Assembly (NCBI RefSeq): GCF_038594945.1
Contig: NZ_JBCFYD010000002.1
Coordinates: forward strand, 1,240,001-1,304,000
DNA: 64,000 nt
From: Fodinibius sp. Rm-B-1B1-1
GTDB taxonomy: Bacteria; Bacteroidota; Rhodothermia; Balneolales; Balneolaceae
Direction: 5' to 3'
The position numbers were made by a program, and so were the translations under genes. Positions within the stretch are counted from its first letter, which is position 1. Each line of letters begins with the position of its first letter. The notes under the pieces were generated by a model that did not search any database, was not told the DNA's origin, and saw nothing but the letters and a program-made list of their open reading frames with translations. Shown in pieces: positions 25,992 to 35,857 of the stretch.

Positions 25992-27374
25992 TTAATTTTT
26001 ATTTTTGAGATCTAAAATAGACATCCCGGTTTTTCGATATAAATTGGCAATATTTTTATTGTAGTCGAATGTCTCTCGCTTTAATTTAACACGGAGTTCA
26101 AGTTCCTTTTTCATGGCATCAATTAAATCTTTGGTCTCTCCCATACCAAAGTCGTAGTCCAATTGTTCCTGCCGTAGCCATTTTTTACTGATCACATGAG
26201 CTTCGTCCGTTTTATCTACTTTTACTTTAGAAAGCGAGGTTTCTTTATATGCTTGGTTAATCTCTAATACAATTCCATCAACGGCTGCCTCTTTTAAATA
26301 TTTTGCCTGACGCTGTTGAATTTGTCCCTTCTCCACATCAGCCCGGATACTTAGGAAGTCCAGGTTTTGACGAATTCCTAACCCAAATGATCCTGACAAA
26401 TAGTTTGAGTTATTAATAATAAAAGGATTACTCTGCCGCGGACGATTGGGGGTATTTGCAAAACTACCACTCAACCCGATAAACAAGGTAGGATAGTTTT
26501 TCTGTTTCTGTGCCTGCAATCCATATTCAGCTGCATCAATACCTGCTTCAATAGCATTTATCTCAGCCCGATTTTGGAGTGCGTACGATCGATAGTAATT
26601 CAACTCTTTTAGCTCTTCTTCCACGGGATCTAAAAAATTCGTATCGGGAACATACACGGTATTATCATCAGCATTTAGTACGTAATTCCAGATGCGCTGA
26701 GTCATTGCTGCTTCTTCACGCACTTCTTCAGCGCGAATATCAAACTCTGATTTAAAAATCTGAAACTTGAACAAGTCGGATTCATCCACATCCGTATCGC
26801 CCTCTTCCTGCTGCTCTTTAATTTTTTGCTCAATTTTGTCAATCTGATTTTTAGCCTCATCGAGAAGAGTCAAAATCTCATTCGTAAGCAGATAACTTTG
26901 ATACAATTCAAAAAGACGAAGTCGAATATCCGCTTTTTGTCCTTCGAACTGCTTTTGAGCAGCAATTGCTGATGATTTAGCAGCTTTAACAGCATTTTTT
27001 AGCGCTCCCCAGGAAAAAATGGGTTGAACTGCATTAACTTCTGCCCGAGTAAAAATAGCCCAATTTTCCCAATCATTTTCAAGATCAGGATCCAAATAAT
27101 ACTCATCCTCAGGACGATTAGTTTGACTTACCACACCCGGTACAATGCCGTGCTGGGTGCTAAGATTAAATTGAGGTAAATACCGTTGCGATTGTGCCTG
27201 ATCAATCTTGTTTTCTGCAAGGCTAACCTTCTGTTTCTCAAACTCAATCTGACCAGAATTTTCTACTCCCCGCTCAATAAACGATTGCAATGATACCTGA
27301 ACCGTATCTTGTGCCACTAATGTAGCAGGTATGAGCAATACAAAAAAGGATAATGCAGATATGATTTTTCTCAT
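25992..27374 (-). CDS. TolC-family outer membrane efflux protein
   Basis: This 460-aa protein has a signal peptide (IISALSFFVLLIPATLVAQ). Two outer-membrane-efflux repeats follow, made of long alpha-helical hairpins, for example NKIDQAQSQRYLPQFNLSTQHG and AEYGLQAQKQKNYPTLFIGLSG. It should form a trimeric exit duct. No RND or ABC partner is adjacent; it is coupled to the MlaC-like gene instead, and the RND system at 55-62 kb lacks its own outer-membrane channel. It could serve that system or an unlinked one. Confidence 0.88.
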   Translation of the reverse strand: MRKIISALSFFVLLIPATLVAQDTVQVSLQSFIERGVENSGQIEFEKQKVSLAENKIDQAQSQRYLPQFNLSTQHGIVPGVVSQTNRPEDEYYLDPDLENDWENWAIFTRAEVNAVQPIFSWGALKNAVKAAKSSAIAAQKQFEGQKADIRLRLFELYQSYLLTNEILTLLDEAKNQIDKIEQKIKEQQEEGDTDVDESDLFKFQIFKSEFDIRAEEVREEAAMTQRIWNYVLNADDNTVYVPDTNFLDPVEEELKELNYYRSYALQNRAEINAIEAGIDAAEYGLQAQKQKNYPTLFIGLSGSFANTPNRPRQSNPFIINNSNYLSGSFGLGIRQNLDFLSIRADVEKGQIQQRQAKYLKEAAVDGIVLEINQAYKETSLSKVKVDKTDEAHVISKKWLRQEQLDYDFGMGETKDLIDAMKKELELRVKLKRETFDYNKNIANLYRKTGMSILDLKNKN

Positions 27375-27435
27375 GATTAAGGATCTTTGAATATAAATAT
27401 ATCTACCAACGAATAACCGGCAGATTTATTTAAAT

Positions 27436-27468
27436 AAAAAGCCCCTCCCATAAGGAAGGGGCTTTCGT
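27436..27468 (-). terminator. Terminator behind tRNA-Ser
   Basis: AAAGCCCCT (27438-27446) pairs with AGGGGCTTT (27457-27465), with A/T flanks on both sides. On the minus strand it ends in TTTTT about 6 nt after the tRNA-Ser 3' end. Confidence 0.85.
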
Positions 27469-27473
27469 TAGAG

Positions 27474-27560
27474 CGGAGGGAGAGGGATTCGAACCCCCGA
27501 GACCCGTAAGGGCCTGCCGGTTTTCAAGACCGGTGCATTCAACCGCTCTGCCATCCCTCC
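27474..27560 (-). tRNA. tRNA-Ser (anticodon TGA)
   Basis: An 87-nt serine-type tRNA on the minus strand. Acceptor GGAGGGA pairs with TCCCTCC, the anticodon loop is CTTGAAA (anticodon TGA), the long variable arm pairs GGCCC with GGGTC-type bases, and the T loop has GGTTCGAATCC. CCA is not encoded, so RNase Z or similar trimming is needed. It lies 17 nt after the atpG stop with no terminator between them. Confidence 0.96.
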
Positions 27561-27577
27561 AGTTGTAACTAAAAAAC

Positions 27578-28465
27578 TTAGGCTTCTTCCAGTGCCTGGG
27601 CACCAGAAATAATTTCAGAAATCTCGGTCGTAATTGCGCTCTGTCGCGCTCTGTTATACTCAAGCTGAAGATCTTCCTTCATTTCCTGAGCATTCTCCGT
27701 AGCGTTATCCATGGCTGTCATACGAGCACCCTGCTCAGCAGCATTCGACTCAAGGATAGCCTTCCAGAGCTGTAAATTCAAGTGCAAAGGTAACAGTTTT
27801 TTGAGGATACTTTCCACATCAGGTTCAAAGATATATTCTGTTGCAGAAGAATCCTCTTCTTCCTCTGTCAAAGATTCCGGATCAATTGGAAGTACTGTTT
27901 CAACCAATCGGTTTTGCGCAATAACAGACTTAAATTCGTTATACGCAAGTTTTACTTCATCAAAGTCGCCAGATTTAAAATCTGCTATTACCGTCTTCAT
28001 GATATCTGTGGCCTTGTTAAAGGTGATATCATCCCAAAATCCGGGATATTCGGCGATAACATTATAATTTCTTTTCCCGAAATATTTTACTGCCTGGCGA
28101 CCAATGCAGATTAACGAAAGATTACCACTTTTCTGGTATTCGCTGTATTCATTTTCTACAGTCTTCTCAACAACTTTGAACAAATTATTGTTGAATCCAC
28201 CACATAAACCACGATCTGAACCTACAACAATAAGCAAAACGTTATCTTTAGATTCAGGAACGCGCAACAGCACATCTTCCTCGGAAGAGTTCCTTACCAA
28301 GCGTGCTACAACTTCCTTCATCTTAGATGCATAAGGACGGGTTTCAATAATACGGTCTTGCGCCTTACGCAACTTGGCAGCAGCAACCATTTTCATGGCA
28401 CGCGTAATCTGCTGCGTGTTTTTTATAGATTCTATCCGGTTTCTTATATCTCGAAGATTAGCCAT
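27578..28465 (-). CDS. atpG: ATP synthase F1 gamma subunit
   Basis: This 295-aa central rotor shaft of the F1 motor has the family N-terminus NLRDIRNRIESIKNTQQITRAMKMVAAAKLRKAQ. The C-terminus ends RQSAITTEISEIISGAQAL, and these two helices form the coiled-coil axle. An acidic insert (ESLTEEEEDSSATEY) sits near residue 200, as in several related bacteria. The start lies 3 nt after the atpA stop. It is the last protein gene of the leftward atp run. No atpD or atpC follows; a tRNA-Ser does. Confidence 0.97.
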   Translation of the reverse strand: MANLRDIRNRIESIKNTQQITRAMKMVAAAKLRKAQDRIIETRPYASKMKEVVARLVRNSSEEDVLLRVPESKDNVLLIVVGSDRGLCGGFNNNLFKVVEKTVENEYSEYQKSGNLSLICIGRQAVKYFGKRNYNVIAEYPGFWDDITFNKATDIMKTVIADFKSGDFDEVKLAYNEFKSVIAQNRLVETVLPIDPESLTEEEEDSSATEYIFEPDVESILKKLLPLHLNLQLWKAILESNAAEQGARMTAMDNATENAQEMKEDLQLEYNRARQSAITTEISEIISGAQALEEA

Positions 28466-28468
28466 GAA

Positions 28469-30091
28469 TTATGCTTCCTCTTCTTCTGTAGCATTAAGTT
28501 GAGCAATAACCGTTTCTGCAACCTCCAGTAGCTTCTCACCAAACTCATCATCAAGCGTACCAGAGTCAGCAAGGGCATCCATTTCATCAGAATACTTGAC
28601 CCGAACAGTTTCGATATATTCTGCTTCGAAATCTTGAATCTGATCTACATCAAGTTTTTCCAAGAGCCCTTCACTATTGATCTTAAGTAGTGCAATTTGA
28701 TCTTCAACAGGACGCGGTTCGTAGATATCCTGCTTCAAAAGCTCAACCGTACGCTCACCACGTTTCAGTTGACGCTGCGTAGCCGGATCAAGATCAGAAC
28801 CAAACTTCGCAAAGGCTTCAAGTTCACGGTACTGCGCCAGATCAAGCTTCATTGTACCCGAAAGTTTTTTCATAGATTTCACCTGTGCAGAACCACCTAC
28901 ACGTGATACCGAAGTACCCACATCAATAGCGGGACGGACGCCAGAGTTAAACAGATCGGTATCAAGGAATATCTGACCATCTGTAATTGAAATCACGTTA
29001 GTAGGAATATATGCAGAAACATCACCAGCCTGTGTTTCAATAATAGGTAGAGCTGTTAGCGAACCTCCACCTTGAAGCTTAGGCTTGAGCTCTTCCGGCA
29101 CATTATTCATTTGCTGTGCAATATCATCATCGTCAATAATTTTAGCCGCACGTTCAAGCAAACGACTGTGGAGATAAAATACATCTCCGGGATAAGCTTC
29201 TCGTCCTGGAGGTCGCTTAAGTAGAAGCGAGAGCTCACGATAGGCGACAGCCTGTTTTGAAAGGTCATCAAAAATCACCAATGCATGTCGGCCGGTATCG
29301 CGGAAATACTCCCCAATAGCAGCACCTGCAAAAGGAGCAATAAATCGCATGGGCGCTGTAGCACTTGCCGGAGCAGACACAACTGTAGAATAATCAATAG
29401 CATCGTTGTCTTCTAATGCCTTGGCAATACCCGCAACAGTAGACCCTTTCTGCCCTACTGCTACATAAATACAGTGTACTGGCTTATCGGTATCCTGCGT
29501 TTCTTTCTGGTTAATAATCGTATCAACAGCTACAGATGTTTTTCCTGTCTGGCGGTCACCAATGATAAGCTCACGCTGACCGCGTCCAATAGGAATCAAT
29601 GAGTCAATAGCTTTAATTCCTGTCTGGATAGGTTCGGTAACAGGCTCTCGATAAATCACACCGGGTGCTTTACGCTCCAGTGGAATACGGATTGTTTCGC
29701 CTGATATTGGTCCCTTTCCATCGAGGGGGCGTCCCAGCGGATCGATCACTCGACCAAGCACACCATCACCTACATTAATAGAAGCAATACTTTTTGTCCG
29801 GCGAACCGTATCTCCTTCTTCAACAGCGCTGGTAGGTCCAAACAGTACAATACCAACATTGTCTTCCTCGAGGTTCAATACCATTCCACGAACCGAGTTG
29901 CCATCCTTGTCTTTTGAATCAGGAAGATCAACAAGCTCACCGGCCTGTACTTTATCCAATCCGTAAACACGGGCGATACCGTCCCCTACCTCAAGGATAG
30001 TACCTACATCGTAGGTATCCGCCTCATCATCGAAGCCGGATAATTGCTTGCGTAATATTGCTGAAACTTCGTCTGGTCTAACTTGACTCAT
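28469..30091 (-). CDS. atpA: ATP synthase F1 alpha subunit
   Basis: This 540-aa non-catalytic nucleotide-binding subunit has the P-loop [11 protein letters not shown] (about residue 170), the family signature region ([17 protein letters not shown]) and the arginine finger context [14 protein letters not shown]. It alternates with beta in the F1 hexamer. The C-terminus is acidic. Its gene lies 32 nt after atpH and 3 nt before atpG. Confidence 0.98.
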   Translation of the reverse strand: MSQVRPDEVSAILRKQLSGFDDEADTYDVGTILEVGDGIARVYGLDKVQAGELVDLPDSKDKDGNSVRGMVLNLEEDNVGIVLFGPTSAVEEGDTVRRTKSIASINVGDGVLGRVIDPLGRPLDGKGPISGETIRIPLERKAPGVIYREPVTEPIQTGIKAIDSLIPIGRGQRELIIGDRQTGKTSVAVDTIINQKETQDTDKPVHCIYVAVGQKGSTVAGIAKALEDNDAIDYSTVVSAPASATAPMRFIAPFAGAAIGEYFRDTGRHALVIFDDLSKQAVAYRELSLLLKRPPGREAYPGDVFYLHSRLLERAAKIIDDDDIAQQMNNVPEELKPKLQGGGSLTALPIIETQAGDVSAYIPTNVISITDGQIFLDTDLFNSGVRPAIDVGTSVSRVGGSAQVKSMKKLSGTMKLDLAQYRELEAFAKFGSDLDPATQRQLKRGERTVELLKQDIYEPRPVEDQIALLKINSEGLLEKLDVDQIQDFEAEYIETVRVKYSDEMDALADSGTLDDEFGEKLLEVAETVIAQLNATEEEEA

Positions 30092-30123
30092 TGGTTCAAA
30101 TGTTATTTAAACGTCTTTAATTT

Positions 30124-30672
30124 CTATTCTACAGTTGTTGACAATAACGATTCTTCAAGCTTCTGAAGCTTGTGCTTAACCGTTCCGTCTATTACTGTGT
30201 CATCAATGCGAATAGCCATACCACCTTTTAAGCTTTCGTCAACAGTGATATTCATATCCACTTTCTTCTGTGTCTTTTGCTCTAAATTTTGATGCAACAG
30301 ATTGCGCTGCTCATCATTTAATTCCCGAGCTACATATACACCCACAGTAATAATACCGGCGTATTCTTTATACTTCTCAATAAAAGCCTCTGCAATCTGA
30401 TCTAACAGATTGATGCGATCTTTACGAGATAACAGCTTTAGGAAAAGCTTTGTAGGTTCTTCAAGTTCATCGAAGAATATCTTTTCAAGAGCTTGCGTCT
30501 TGTCATCAAAATTGATTACAGGACTTTTAATAAATAGAACCAGATCCCGCGACCCTTCAAGCGTATTATGGATAAGCTCGATATTTTCTAAAATAGAATC
30601 GACCTCATCCCGCTCTTTAGCAAGTTCTAAAAGGGCCGTCGCATATCTACGGGCTGCTTTTGTTATAGGCAT
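30124..30672 (-). CDS. atpH: ATP synthase F1 delta subunit (OSCP)
   Basis: This 182-aa stator subunit connects the b stalk to the top of F1. It has an N-terminal helical domain starting ITKAARRYATALLELA and a C-terminal domain with GGMAIRIDDTVIDGTVKHKLQKLEESL, the delta family signature. Its gene lies 4 nt after atpF, which suggests coupled translation. Confidence 0.95.
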   Translation of the reverse strand: MPITKAARRYATALLELAKERDEVDSILENIELIHNTLEGSRDLVLFIKSPVINFDDKTQALEKIFFDELEEPTKLFLKLLSRKDRINLLDQIAEAFIEKYKEYAGIITVGVYVARELNDEQRNLLHQNLEQKTQKKVDMNITVDESLKGGMAIRIDDTVIDGTVKHKLQKLEESLLSTTVE

Positions 30673-30676
30673 CTAC

Positions 30677-31192
30677 TTAGTTTTTTGAGATGTCTGTGAT
30701 AAAGCTTTCAACCAGCTTATTATTTTTTTCGTCATCCAATTCAGAATCGATGATCTTGGAAGCCGATTCTACAGCCAAACGCGCCACTTCATCTCGAAGC
30801 TCTATCATTGCACGTTTTTTCTCCTGCTCAATCGTTTCTTTGGCTTCTTCAATAATCTTTTCAGCCTCTTCCTTGGACTTTTCTATCCGTTCTGCACGGA
30901 GCATTTCAGCCTCCTCAATAGCTTCTTTGCGTATTTTCTGAGCCTTCTTCTCAGCTTCACGCAACGCTTTTTCATTATCCTTGGAAATCTTTTCAGCTCG
31001 CTCTAACGCTTGCTCAGCTGATTCCAAAGAGTCCTTAATTCGGGTTTCGCGTTCTTCCAGCGCTTCCATTATCAATGGTACCGCATACTTGCCCATAACA
31101 GCAAGAAAAATAACCAGTGATAAGGCTACCCACAGGGCAAACCCACTATTGAACGAGAGGATTCCACCTCCGCCTGCTAAAAATAGCATCAT
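30677..31192 (-). CDS. atpF: ATP synthase F0 b subunit
   Basis: This 171-aa stator protein has one N-terminal membrane helix (FALWVALSLVIFLAVMGKY, residues 18-36). A long, charged, Ala/Glu/Lys-rich helix follows, forming the peripheral stalk. Its gene lies 19 nt after atpE in the leftward atp operon. Confidence 0.96.
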   Translation of the reverse strand: MMLFLAGGGGILSFNSGFALWVALSLVIFLAVMGKYAVPLIMEALEERETRIKDSLESAEQALERAEKISKDNEKALREAEKKAQKIRKEAIEEAEMLRAERIEKSKEEAEKIIEEAKETIEQEKKRAMIELRDEVARLAVESASKIIDSELDDEKNNKLVESFITDISKN

Positions 31193-31211
31193 AATTTATA
31201 ATGAATAATTA

Positions 31212-31445
<234 letters not shown>

Positions 31446-31494
31446 TTATTTAGTTTTAAGTTTAGGTTTAGATTATGTAGTAATAAAAAAGTTC

Positions 31495-32529
31495 TTATGC
31501 GTGGGCCTCAACCCCTTCTTCATGTGCATGCTCCTCAGCAGCCATTCCAATAAATACTGCCGATAACAGCGTAAAAATATATGCTTGCAACACGCCAACA
31601 AAAGCCTTGAGTACATAGAGCGCTACCGTCAATGGTACCGCAAAAAAGCTCATTCCGATACCGGCTGCACTTCCAAAGATATCTGCAAAAATAAATATTA
31701 AGCCCAGAATACAGATGATCATAATTTTACCGGAAAGCATATTGGCAAACAGACGTACAGCCAACGCAAACGGCTTCGTAAAAAGCCCAATAATTTCGAT
31801 TGGGGTTAAAATAATACGCATCCATCCCGGAACCCCCGGAAACCAAAATACGTGCTCCCAGTGGTCTTTGGTACCATTCCACTGGGTTATAAAAAAGGTA
31901 AATGTTGCCAAAACAGCTGTAACCGTAACATCAGCCGTTGCTGTTGCCCCCCATGGAAGAAGCCCAAAAAGATTCATAAAAGAGATACCAACAAAAACGG
32001 TAAACAGATAAGGGACAAACTTCTTGTATTTCGCATCGGGGATATTCGTTTTGGCAATATCATCACGAACAAATACGAAGACAATTTCAAACAAGTTCTG
32101 AAACCATCCCTGGGGCTCGGTCTTCCTACCTACCCCCTGCCTATACCGTCGAGCCATTGCAATTGTAAGCCAAACGGTCAATATAAGCCCAAACCACACA
32201 TACATTAAATGAGAAGTAATAGACAGATCAAGCGTAATCTCCGATCCATTAGCAGGGGTGATTGCCCCCTCCTGCTCAACAAAATCACCAGAATTAAGGG
32301 CCGATTCGGTACTACTATATATAGACAATCCGCCGTCAACCAAGAAAATACGAGGCAATGGAACATAGCCCCATGGCACAGCTAACTCATGATGGTCAAC
32401 TACCTTTCCTACAACATCAATAGGAGCACCATCAGAATCTTGAGCAGATTTATCTGAAGCTTGGGTTAATGGGGTAAAGAAGAGAACCAGTAGTAGCGTT
32501 ACGAACAGTCGGCGGCAGGCCCTTAGCAT
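31495..32529 (-). CDS. atpB: ATP synthase F0 a subunit
   Basis: This 344-aa proton-channel subunit is longer than the E. coli protein because of an N-terminal signal-like segment (LFVTLLLVLFFTPLTQA) and a periplasmic extension to about residue 105, typical of Bacteroidota-like AtpB. The essential Arg of the half-channel lies in ALAVRLFANMLSGK. Five or six membrane helices follow. Its gene lies 61 nt upstream of atpE. Confidence 0.95.
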   Translation of the reverse strand: MLRACRRLFVTLLLVLFFTPLTQASDKSAQDSDGAPIDVVGKVVDHHELAVPWGYVPLPRIFLVDGGLSIYSSTESALNSGDFVEQEGAITPANGSEITLDLSITSHLMYVWFGLILTVWLTIAMARRYRQGVGRKTEPQGWFQNLFEIVFVFVRDDIAKTNIPDAKYKKFVPYLFTVFVGISFMNLFGLLPWGATATADVTVTAVLATFTFFITQWNGTKDHWEHVFWFPGVPGWMRIILTPIEIIGLFTKPFALAVRLFANMLSGKIMIICILGLIFIFADIFGSAAGIGMSFFAVPLTVALYVLKAFVGVLQAYIFTLLSAVFIGMAAEEHAHEEGVEAHA

Positions 32530-32535
32530 TAAATT

Positions 32536-32919
32536 CTAATTATCAGTTTCAAGTAGTTTATTGATTAATATCACCTCGATTACAGAGTGGAAAATATAAG
32601 AAATTATGAAACTAACTGTAAAGTAAATTTGATGGATTTTTGTTGTCTTCAAAATCAGCACGAAAACTACCAATACTGCAATAAAACGAGCCCCTAACGA
32701 AAGGTAAAAACGAACCCAAAACTTTGAGCTATTTTCGGCCTTTATATGTTTTATTACAAAATAATTGCTGCCGACAAATAAAAAACTCAGCAAAAATCCG
32801 ATGACCCCTGCCCTAAGATATTGGGGCTCTGCAACTAAGGTTCCCCCTATCAAAACAAAAAAGGCAATCAGGGATTTCCACAAAAAATTGTGCGCAATTT
32901 TCTGAAGCTTTACATCCAA
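32536..32919 (-). CDS. Small membrane protein, AtpI-like position
   Basis: This 127-aa protein has four hydrophobic helices, for example FFVLIGGTLVAE, AGVIGFLLSFLFVGSNYF and FIAVLVVFVLILK. It sits between the atpZ-like gene and atpB, the usual place of atpI or another c-ring/Mg2+-related assembly factor. Sequence similarity to AtpI is weak by eye, so I give no symbol. The start is TTG at 32919, and its stop lies 6 nt before atpB. Confidence 0.75.
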   Translation of the reverse strand: MDVKLQKIAHNFLWKSLIAFFVLIGGTLVAEPQYLRAGVIGFLLSFLFVGSNYFVIKHIKAENSSKFWVRFYLSLGARFIAVLVVFVLILKTTKIHQIYFTVSFIISYIFHSVIEVILINKLLETDN

Positions 32920-32933
32920 CTAATGACCCTCCT

Positions 32934-33146
32934 TTACTTTTTATTGAGCCGTTCGCTAAGCTGAAAGATCAGGATAAAAATATTGACTATACCCACCAGG
33001 CAACCGACTAATATCAGCCAAGGGCTGGTATCAAAGTAGGTATCCAGCCAATACCCTAAAAAGATAGGTACAGCCAACGCAGCTGCTATTTCGCCCCCCA
33101 GCGAAATATATTCCACATAATCTGTCGGCTTTTTTTTATTTCCCAA
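32934..33146 (-). CDS. atpZ: AtpZ/AtpI-family protein
   Basis: This 70-aa, two-helix membrane protein has a helix-loop-helix with GGEIAAALAVPIFLGYWLDTYFDTSPWLILVGCLVGIV, the AtpZ/AtpI (DUF-type F0F1-ATPase subunit) pattern. The conserved GYWLD turn is followed by a Pro-Trp. It is thought to help c-ring assembly or Mg2+ handling. Its gene begins 3 nt after the bactofilin stop, linking the cell-shape genes to the atp genes in one transcript. Confidence 0.85.
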   Translation of the reverse strand: MGNKKKPTDYVEYISLGGEIAAALAVPIFLGYWLDTYFDTSPWLILVGCLVGIVNIFILIFQLSERLNKK

Positions 33147-33148
33147 CG

Positions 33149-33637
33149 TTAATTAATCTTAGCCTTACCCTTTTTTGAGGAATCTTCTTTTTTCTTGTCC
33201 TTTGATTTCGAATTGACAGAATTTCCGGAAAATCCGTTTTTCTTCATTTCTTGCTTAACATTTTCTCCCATGTGGAAAGAACCATTAATCTGCGAGCCCT
33301 CTTCAGCAAGAATGGTTTTAGTATAAATATCACCTTCAATAATAGCTGATTTACGCAAAATAAGTTTATTGGTAACACGCACCTCACCATCTATTTTCCC
33401 GGCAATGTCGGCATCCACTGCTTCAATATTTCCATCAACCTTTCCTGTTGACGAAACAATAATTTTCCCTTCCGCTTTTGCTTCACCGTCCAATTTACCT
33501 GCGATACGCACATCATTTTTCGTCTTCAGCGTACCTTTAAGGTCGGTGCCTTCACTTATCATATTAACAGACGGCAAATTTTTGCTTGATTTATTAGAAC
33601 TCATGGTTTCGTTGCTTTTCTTATTGTTATTAAACAT
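33149..33637 (-). CDS. Bactofilin
   Basis: This 162-aa cytoskeletal polymer protein has a central beta-helix domain (residues 28-125) with repeating hydrophobic-Gly motifs: LKGTLKT, VRIAGKLDGE, GKIIVSSTGKVDGNI and ADIAGKIDGEV. Low-complexity Ser/Asn/Lys tails lie at both ends. Bactofilins polymerise without nucleotides and position cell-wall enzymes. The M23 endopeptidase gene immediately upstream (8 nt) is a well-known genomic partner. Confidence 0.92.
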   Translation of the reverse strand: MFNNNKKSNETMSSNKSSKNLPSVNMISEGTDLKGTLKTKNDVRIAGKLDGEAKAEGKIIVSSTGKVDGNIEAVDADIAGKIDGEVRVTNKLILRKSAIIEGDIYTKTILAEEGSQINGSFHMGENVKQEMKKNGFSGNSVNSKSKDKKKEDSSKKGKAKIN

Positions 33638-33644
33638 AAACTGC

Positions 33645-34499
33645 TTAAGGTTTAATTAAATACGTATTAGGATTCTGAGGAACTCCGTTCTTCCAAACTT
33701 CAAGATGCAAATGAGGTCCGGAGCTTAATACTCCCACATCACCGGTCGTTCCTAAAACATCTCCTTTTAAGACAATATCCCCAACAGATTTTGAAACACT
33801 TGCAGCGTGTTTATATACCGTAATAATACCATTGCTGTGCTGAACATGAATTACATATCCGTAATTGACAGTCCAATCCTGATTTACAATAGATCCATCG
33901 GCAATAGCCTCAAAAGAGATTCCCTGCTTGGTTGCAATATCAATACCATAATGGTTTGTCTCGGGATTATATCCCCGCGTAAAAGTACCATTGACGGGAA
34001 AATCTGTAGGAAATTCCGGTGCCTGTTTAAAAATTTTCGAAAATATTATCTCATTTTGAGATAACATTCCTTTTGTACTTACCTCAGATGTGAAATCAAG
34101 TTCCGAACTTTCTGAGCCCATTGCCTGCATTACAAATGACTGCTGCCTGTTAACAGAAAAAGAGGTATCGCTACCCGAGGCAATGACCTGCTGCATTTCT
34201 GATAGCTGAGAATCCCGGGCCTCTAATGAATCTTTGAGAGCCTGTACTTCTTTCGAGATCTCGATAACATCTTCACGCAGCTGGGCATCATGAGAATCAT
34301 ATAGTAATCCACTGATGGGCGTAAACATCACCACTAACAAAACGATGATGACAACTCCCAAAAGGGAAAGGTAGAATAGATTCCACAGTCTTGAAGGCTT
34401 AAATGTATAGGATGTCGAAGACTCAGGATCATCATCAAAAATGACAAATGTAAGATCCTGGCCTTGACTTTTAAATAACCGTTTTAAGAAATCAAGCAT
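33645..34499 (-). CDS. M23-family peptidoglycan endopeptidase-like protein
   Basis: This 284-aa protein has one N-terminal membrane helix (LWNLFYLSLLGVVIIVLLVVMF, residues 34-55), a coiled-coil segment (residues 70-110), and a C-terminal M23 domain. The zinc ligands are recognisable in NHYGIDIAT, with H and D, and in GPHLHLEVWKNG, with HxH. It should be anchored in the inner membrane and cut peptide cross-links. Paired with bactofilin it likely controls cell shape. Confidence 0.9.
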   Translation of the reverse strand: MLDFLKRLFKSQGQDLTFVIFDDDPESSTSYTFKPSRLWNLFYLSLLGVVIIVLLVVMFTPISGLLYDSHDAQLREDVIEISKEVQALKDSLEARDSQLSEMQQVIASGSDTSFSVNRQQSFVMQAMGSESSELDFTSEVSTKGMLSQNEIIFSKIFKQAPEFPTDFPVNGTFTRGYNPETNHYGIDIATKQGISFEAIADGSIVNQDWTVNYGYVIHVQHSNGIITVYKHAASVSKSVGDIVLKGDVLGTTGDVGVLSSGPHLHLEVWKNGVPQNPNTYLIKP

Positions 34500-34511
34500 G
34501 AAACATTGAGA

Positions 34512-34832
34512 TTACGCTTCCGGTGTAGGTCCGCGATAGTTAAATGGGACATCGATCTCATCGCTATCGGAAATAGTCCCGTTTTCATTTTCGTACCGTT
34601 TAATATTTTCGGACAGCGCGTTAACCAATCGTTTGGCATGATCAGGCGTAAGCACCATGCGCTTTACCACTTTAGCTTTGGGTGCCCCCGGCATTACCGA
34701 AATAAAATCCAAAATAAATTCGGACGGTGAATGCGATATCATCACCAAGTTTGAATACGTACCGGTTGCCTCCTCATCGGGCAATTCAATCTGAATTTGT
34801 CCCTGTTTTAAATCTTTAGTCTGATCGGCCAT
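34512..34832 (-). CDS. DUF3467 protein
   Basis: This 106-aa soluble protein matches DUF3467: IQIELPDEEATGTYSNLVMISHSPSEFILDFISVMPG, then KAKVVKRMVLTPDHAKRLVNALSENI. The family is common in Bacteroidota and has no known function. The gene is within the leftward operon, 12 nt before the M23 gene. Confidence 0.9.
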   Translation of the reverse strand: MADQTKDLKQGQIQIELPDEEATGTYSNLVMISHSPSEFILDFISVMPGAPKAKVVKRMVLTPDHAKRLVNALSENIKRYENENGTISDSDEIDVPFNYRGPTPEA

Positions 34833-34864
34833 GTTAAAAGTATCTTAATAATTAGCTTTCTTAA

Positions 34865-35857
34865 TTACTCTTCGGAATCCAAAAAGCCGTGTTCATCCAT
34901 CCATTCATCATTAAAAATCTTTGAAACATACCGCGTACCACTATCTGGTAAAATGATAACCATCGTATCATCTTCGTCGAATTCATTGTTTCGAGCATAT
35001 TCCAATGCTCCATAAACAGCTGCTCCACAAGATCCACCAACAAACAATCCTTCTTCCTTAGCTAATCTACGCGTCATCTGAAAGGCATTTTTGTCATTTA
35101 CCTGGACAACCTCATCCAACAGATCAAAATCCATGTTTTCAGGAATAATATCTTCGCCAATTCCTTCGGTTAGATAAGGATGAATCTCGTCTTTGCTAAA
35201 TTCACCGGTATCATAATAATGCTTATATACCGATCCTTCACTGTCAACACCAATCGTTTTGATATCAACATTTTGTTCTTTCAAGTACTTCGAAGTTCCT
35301 GAGATGGTTCCCCCGGTACCCATTCCTGCTACATAATGGGTAACATTTCCTTCGGTTTGTTCCCAAATTTCAGGTCCAGTCGTCTCGTAGTGGGCCTTGG
35401 TATTGCTGGGATTATCATACTGATTGGGATAATACGAGTTGGGAATTTCTTCACTTAATCGTTTAGCCACTGAATAGTAACTGCGAGGATCGTCAGGCTC
35501 TACATCGGTCGGACAAACTTTGACCTCAGCTCCCAATGCTCGAAGCAGATCAATCTTTGATTTACTCTGTTTATCAGTAGTTGTAAAAATACAATTATAT
35601 CCTTTTATCGTGGCAGCGAGGGCCAGTCCCATACCTGTATTACCTGATGTCCCTTCGATAATCGTCCCCCCGGGTTCAATAAGCCCTTTCTCTTCGGCAT
35701 CTTCAATCATCTTTAAGCCAATACGATCTTTAACACTTTGTCCCGGATTAAAATATTCTACCTTAACGAGCACAGTGCCTTCAAATTCTTTGGCAACCTC
35801 ATTCAACTTTACCAACGGGGTGTTTCCTATTGTTTCTAATATCGAATTGTAATACAT
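34865..35857 (-). CDS. Cysteine synthase / cystathionine beta-synthase-type PLP enzyme
   Basis: This 330-aa fold-type II PLP enzyme has PLP Lys43 in NPGQSVKDR, the substrate/phosphate loops GTSGNTGMGLAL and GMGTGGTISGT, and the C-terminal PDSGTRYVSKIFND seen in CBS-like proteins. It has no C-terminal CBS-pair domain. The reaction could be O-acetylserine sulfhydrylation or homocysteine plus serine condensation. The N-terminal NSILETIGNTPLVKL leans towards cystathionine beta-synthase. It is the most upstream gene of the leftward run. Confidence 0.88.
   Translation of the reverse strand: MYYNSILETIGNTPLVKLNEVAKEFEGTVLVKVEYFNPGQSVKDRIGLKMIEDAEEKGLIEPGGTIIEGTSGNTGMGLALAATIKGYNCIFTTTDKQSKSKIDLLRALGAEVKVCPTDVEPDDPRSYYSVAKRLSEEIPNSYYPNQYDNPSNTKAHYETTGPEIWEQTEGNVTHYVAGMGTGGTISGTSKYLKEQNVDIKTIGVDSEGSVYKHYYDTGEFSKDEIHPYLTEGIGEDIIPENMDFDLLDEVVQVNDKNAFQMTRRLAKEEGLFVGGSCGAAVYGALEYARNNEFDEDDTMVIILPDSGTRYVSKIFNDEWMDEHGFLDSEE

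Noticed and set aside
17194-27374. Hopanoid (hpn) cluster, because MMPL and MlaC-like proteins both occur
   Set aside because: No squalene-hopene cyclase, HpnH/G or related genes are present, and the two proteins are in separate transcripts 6 kb apart.
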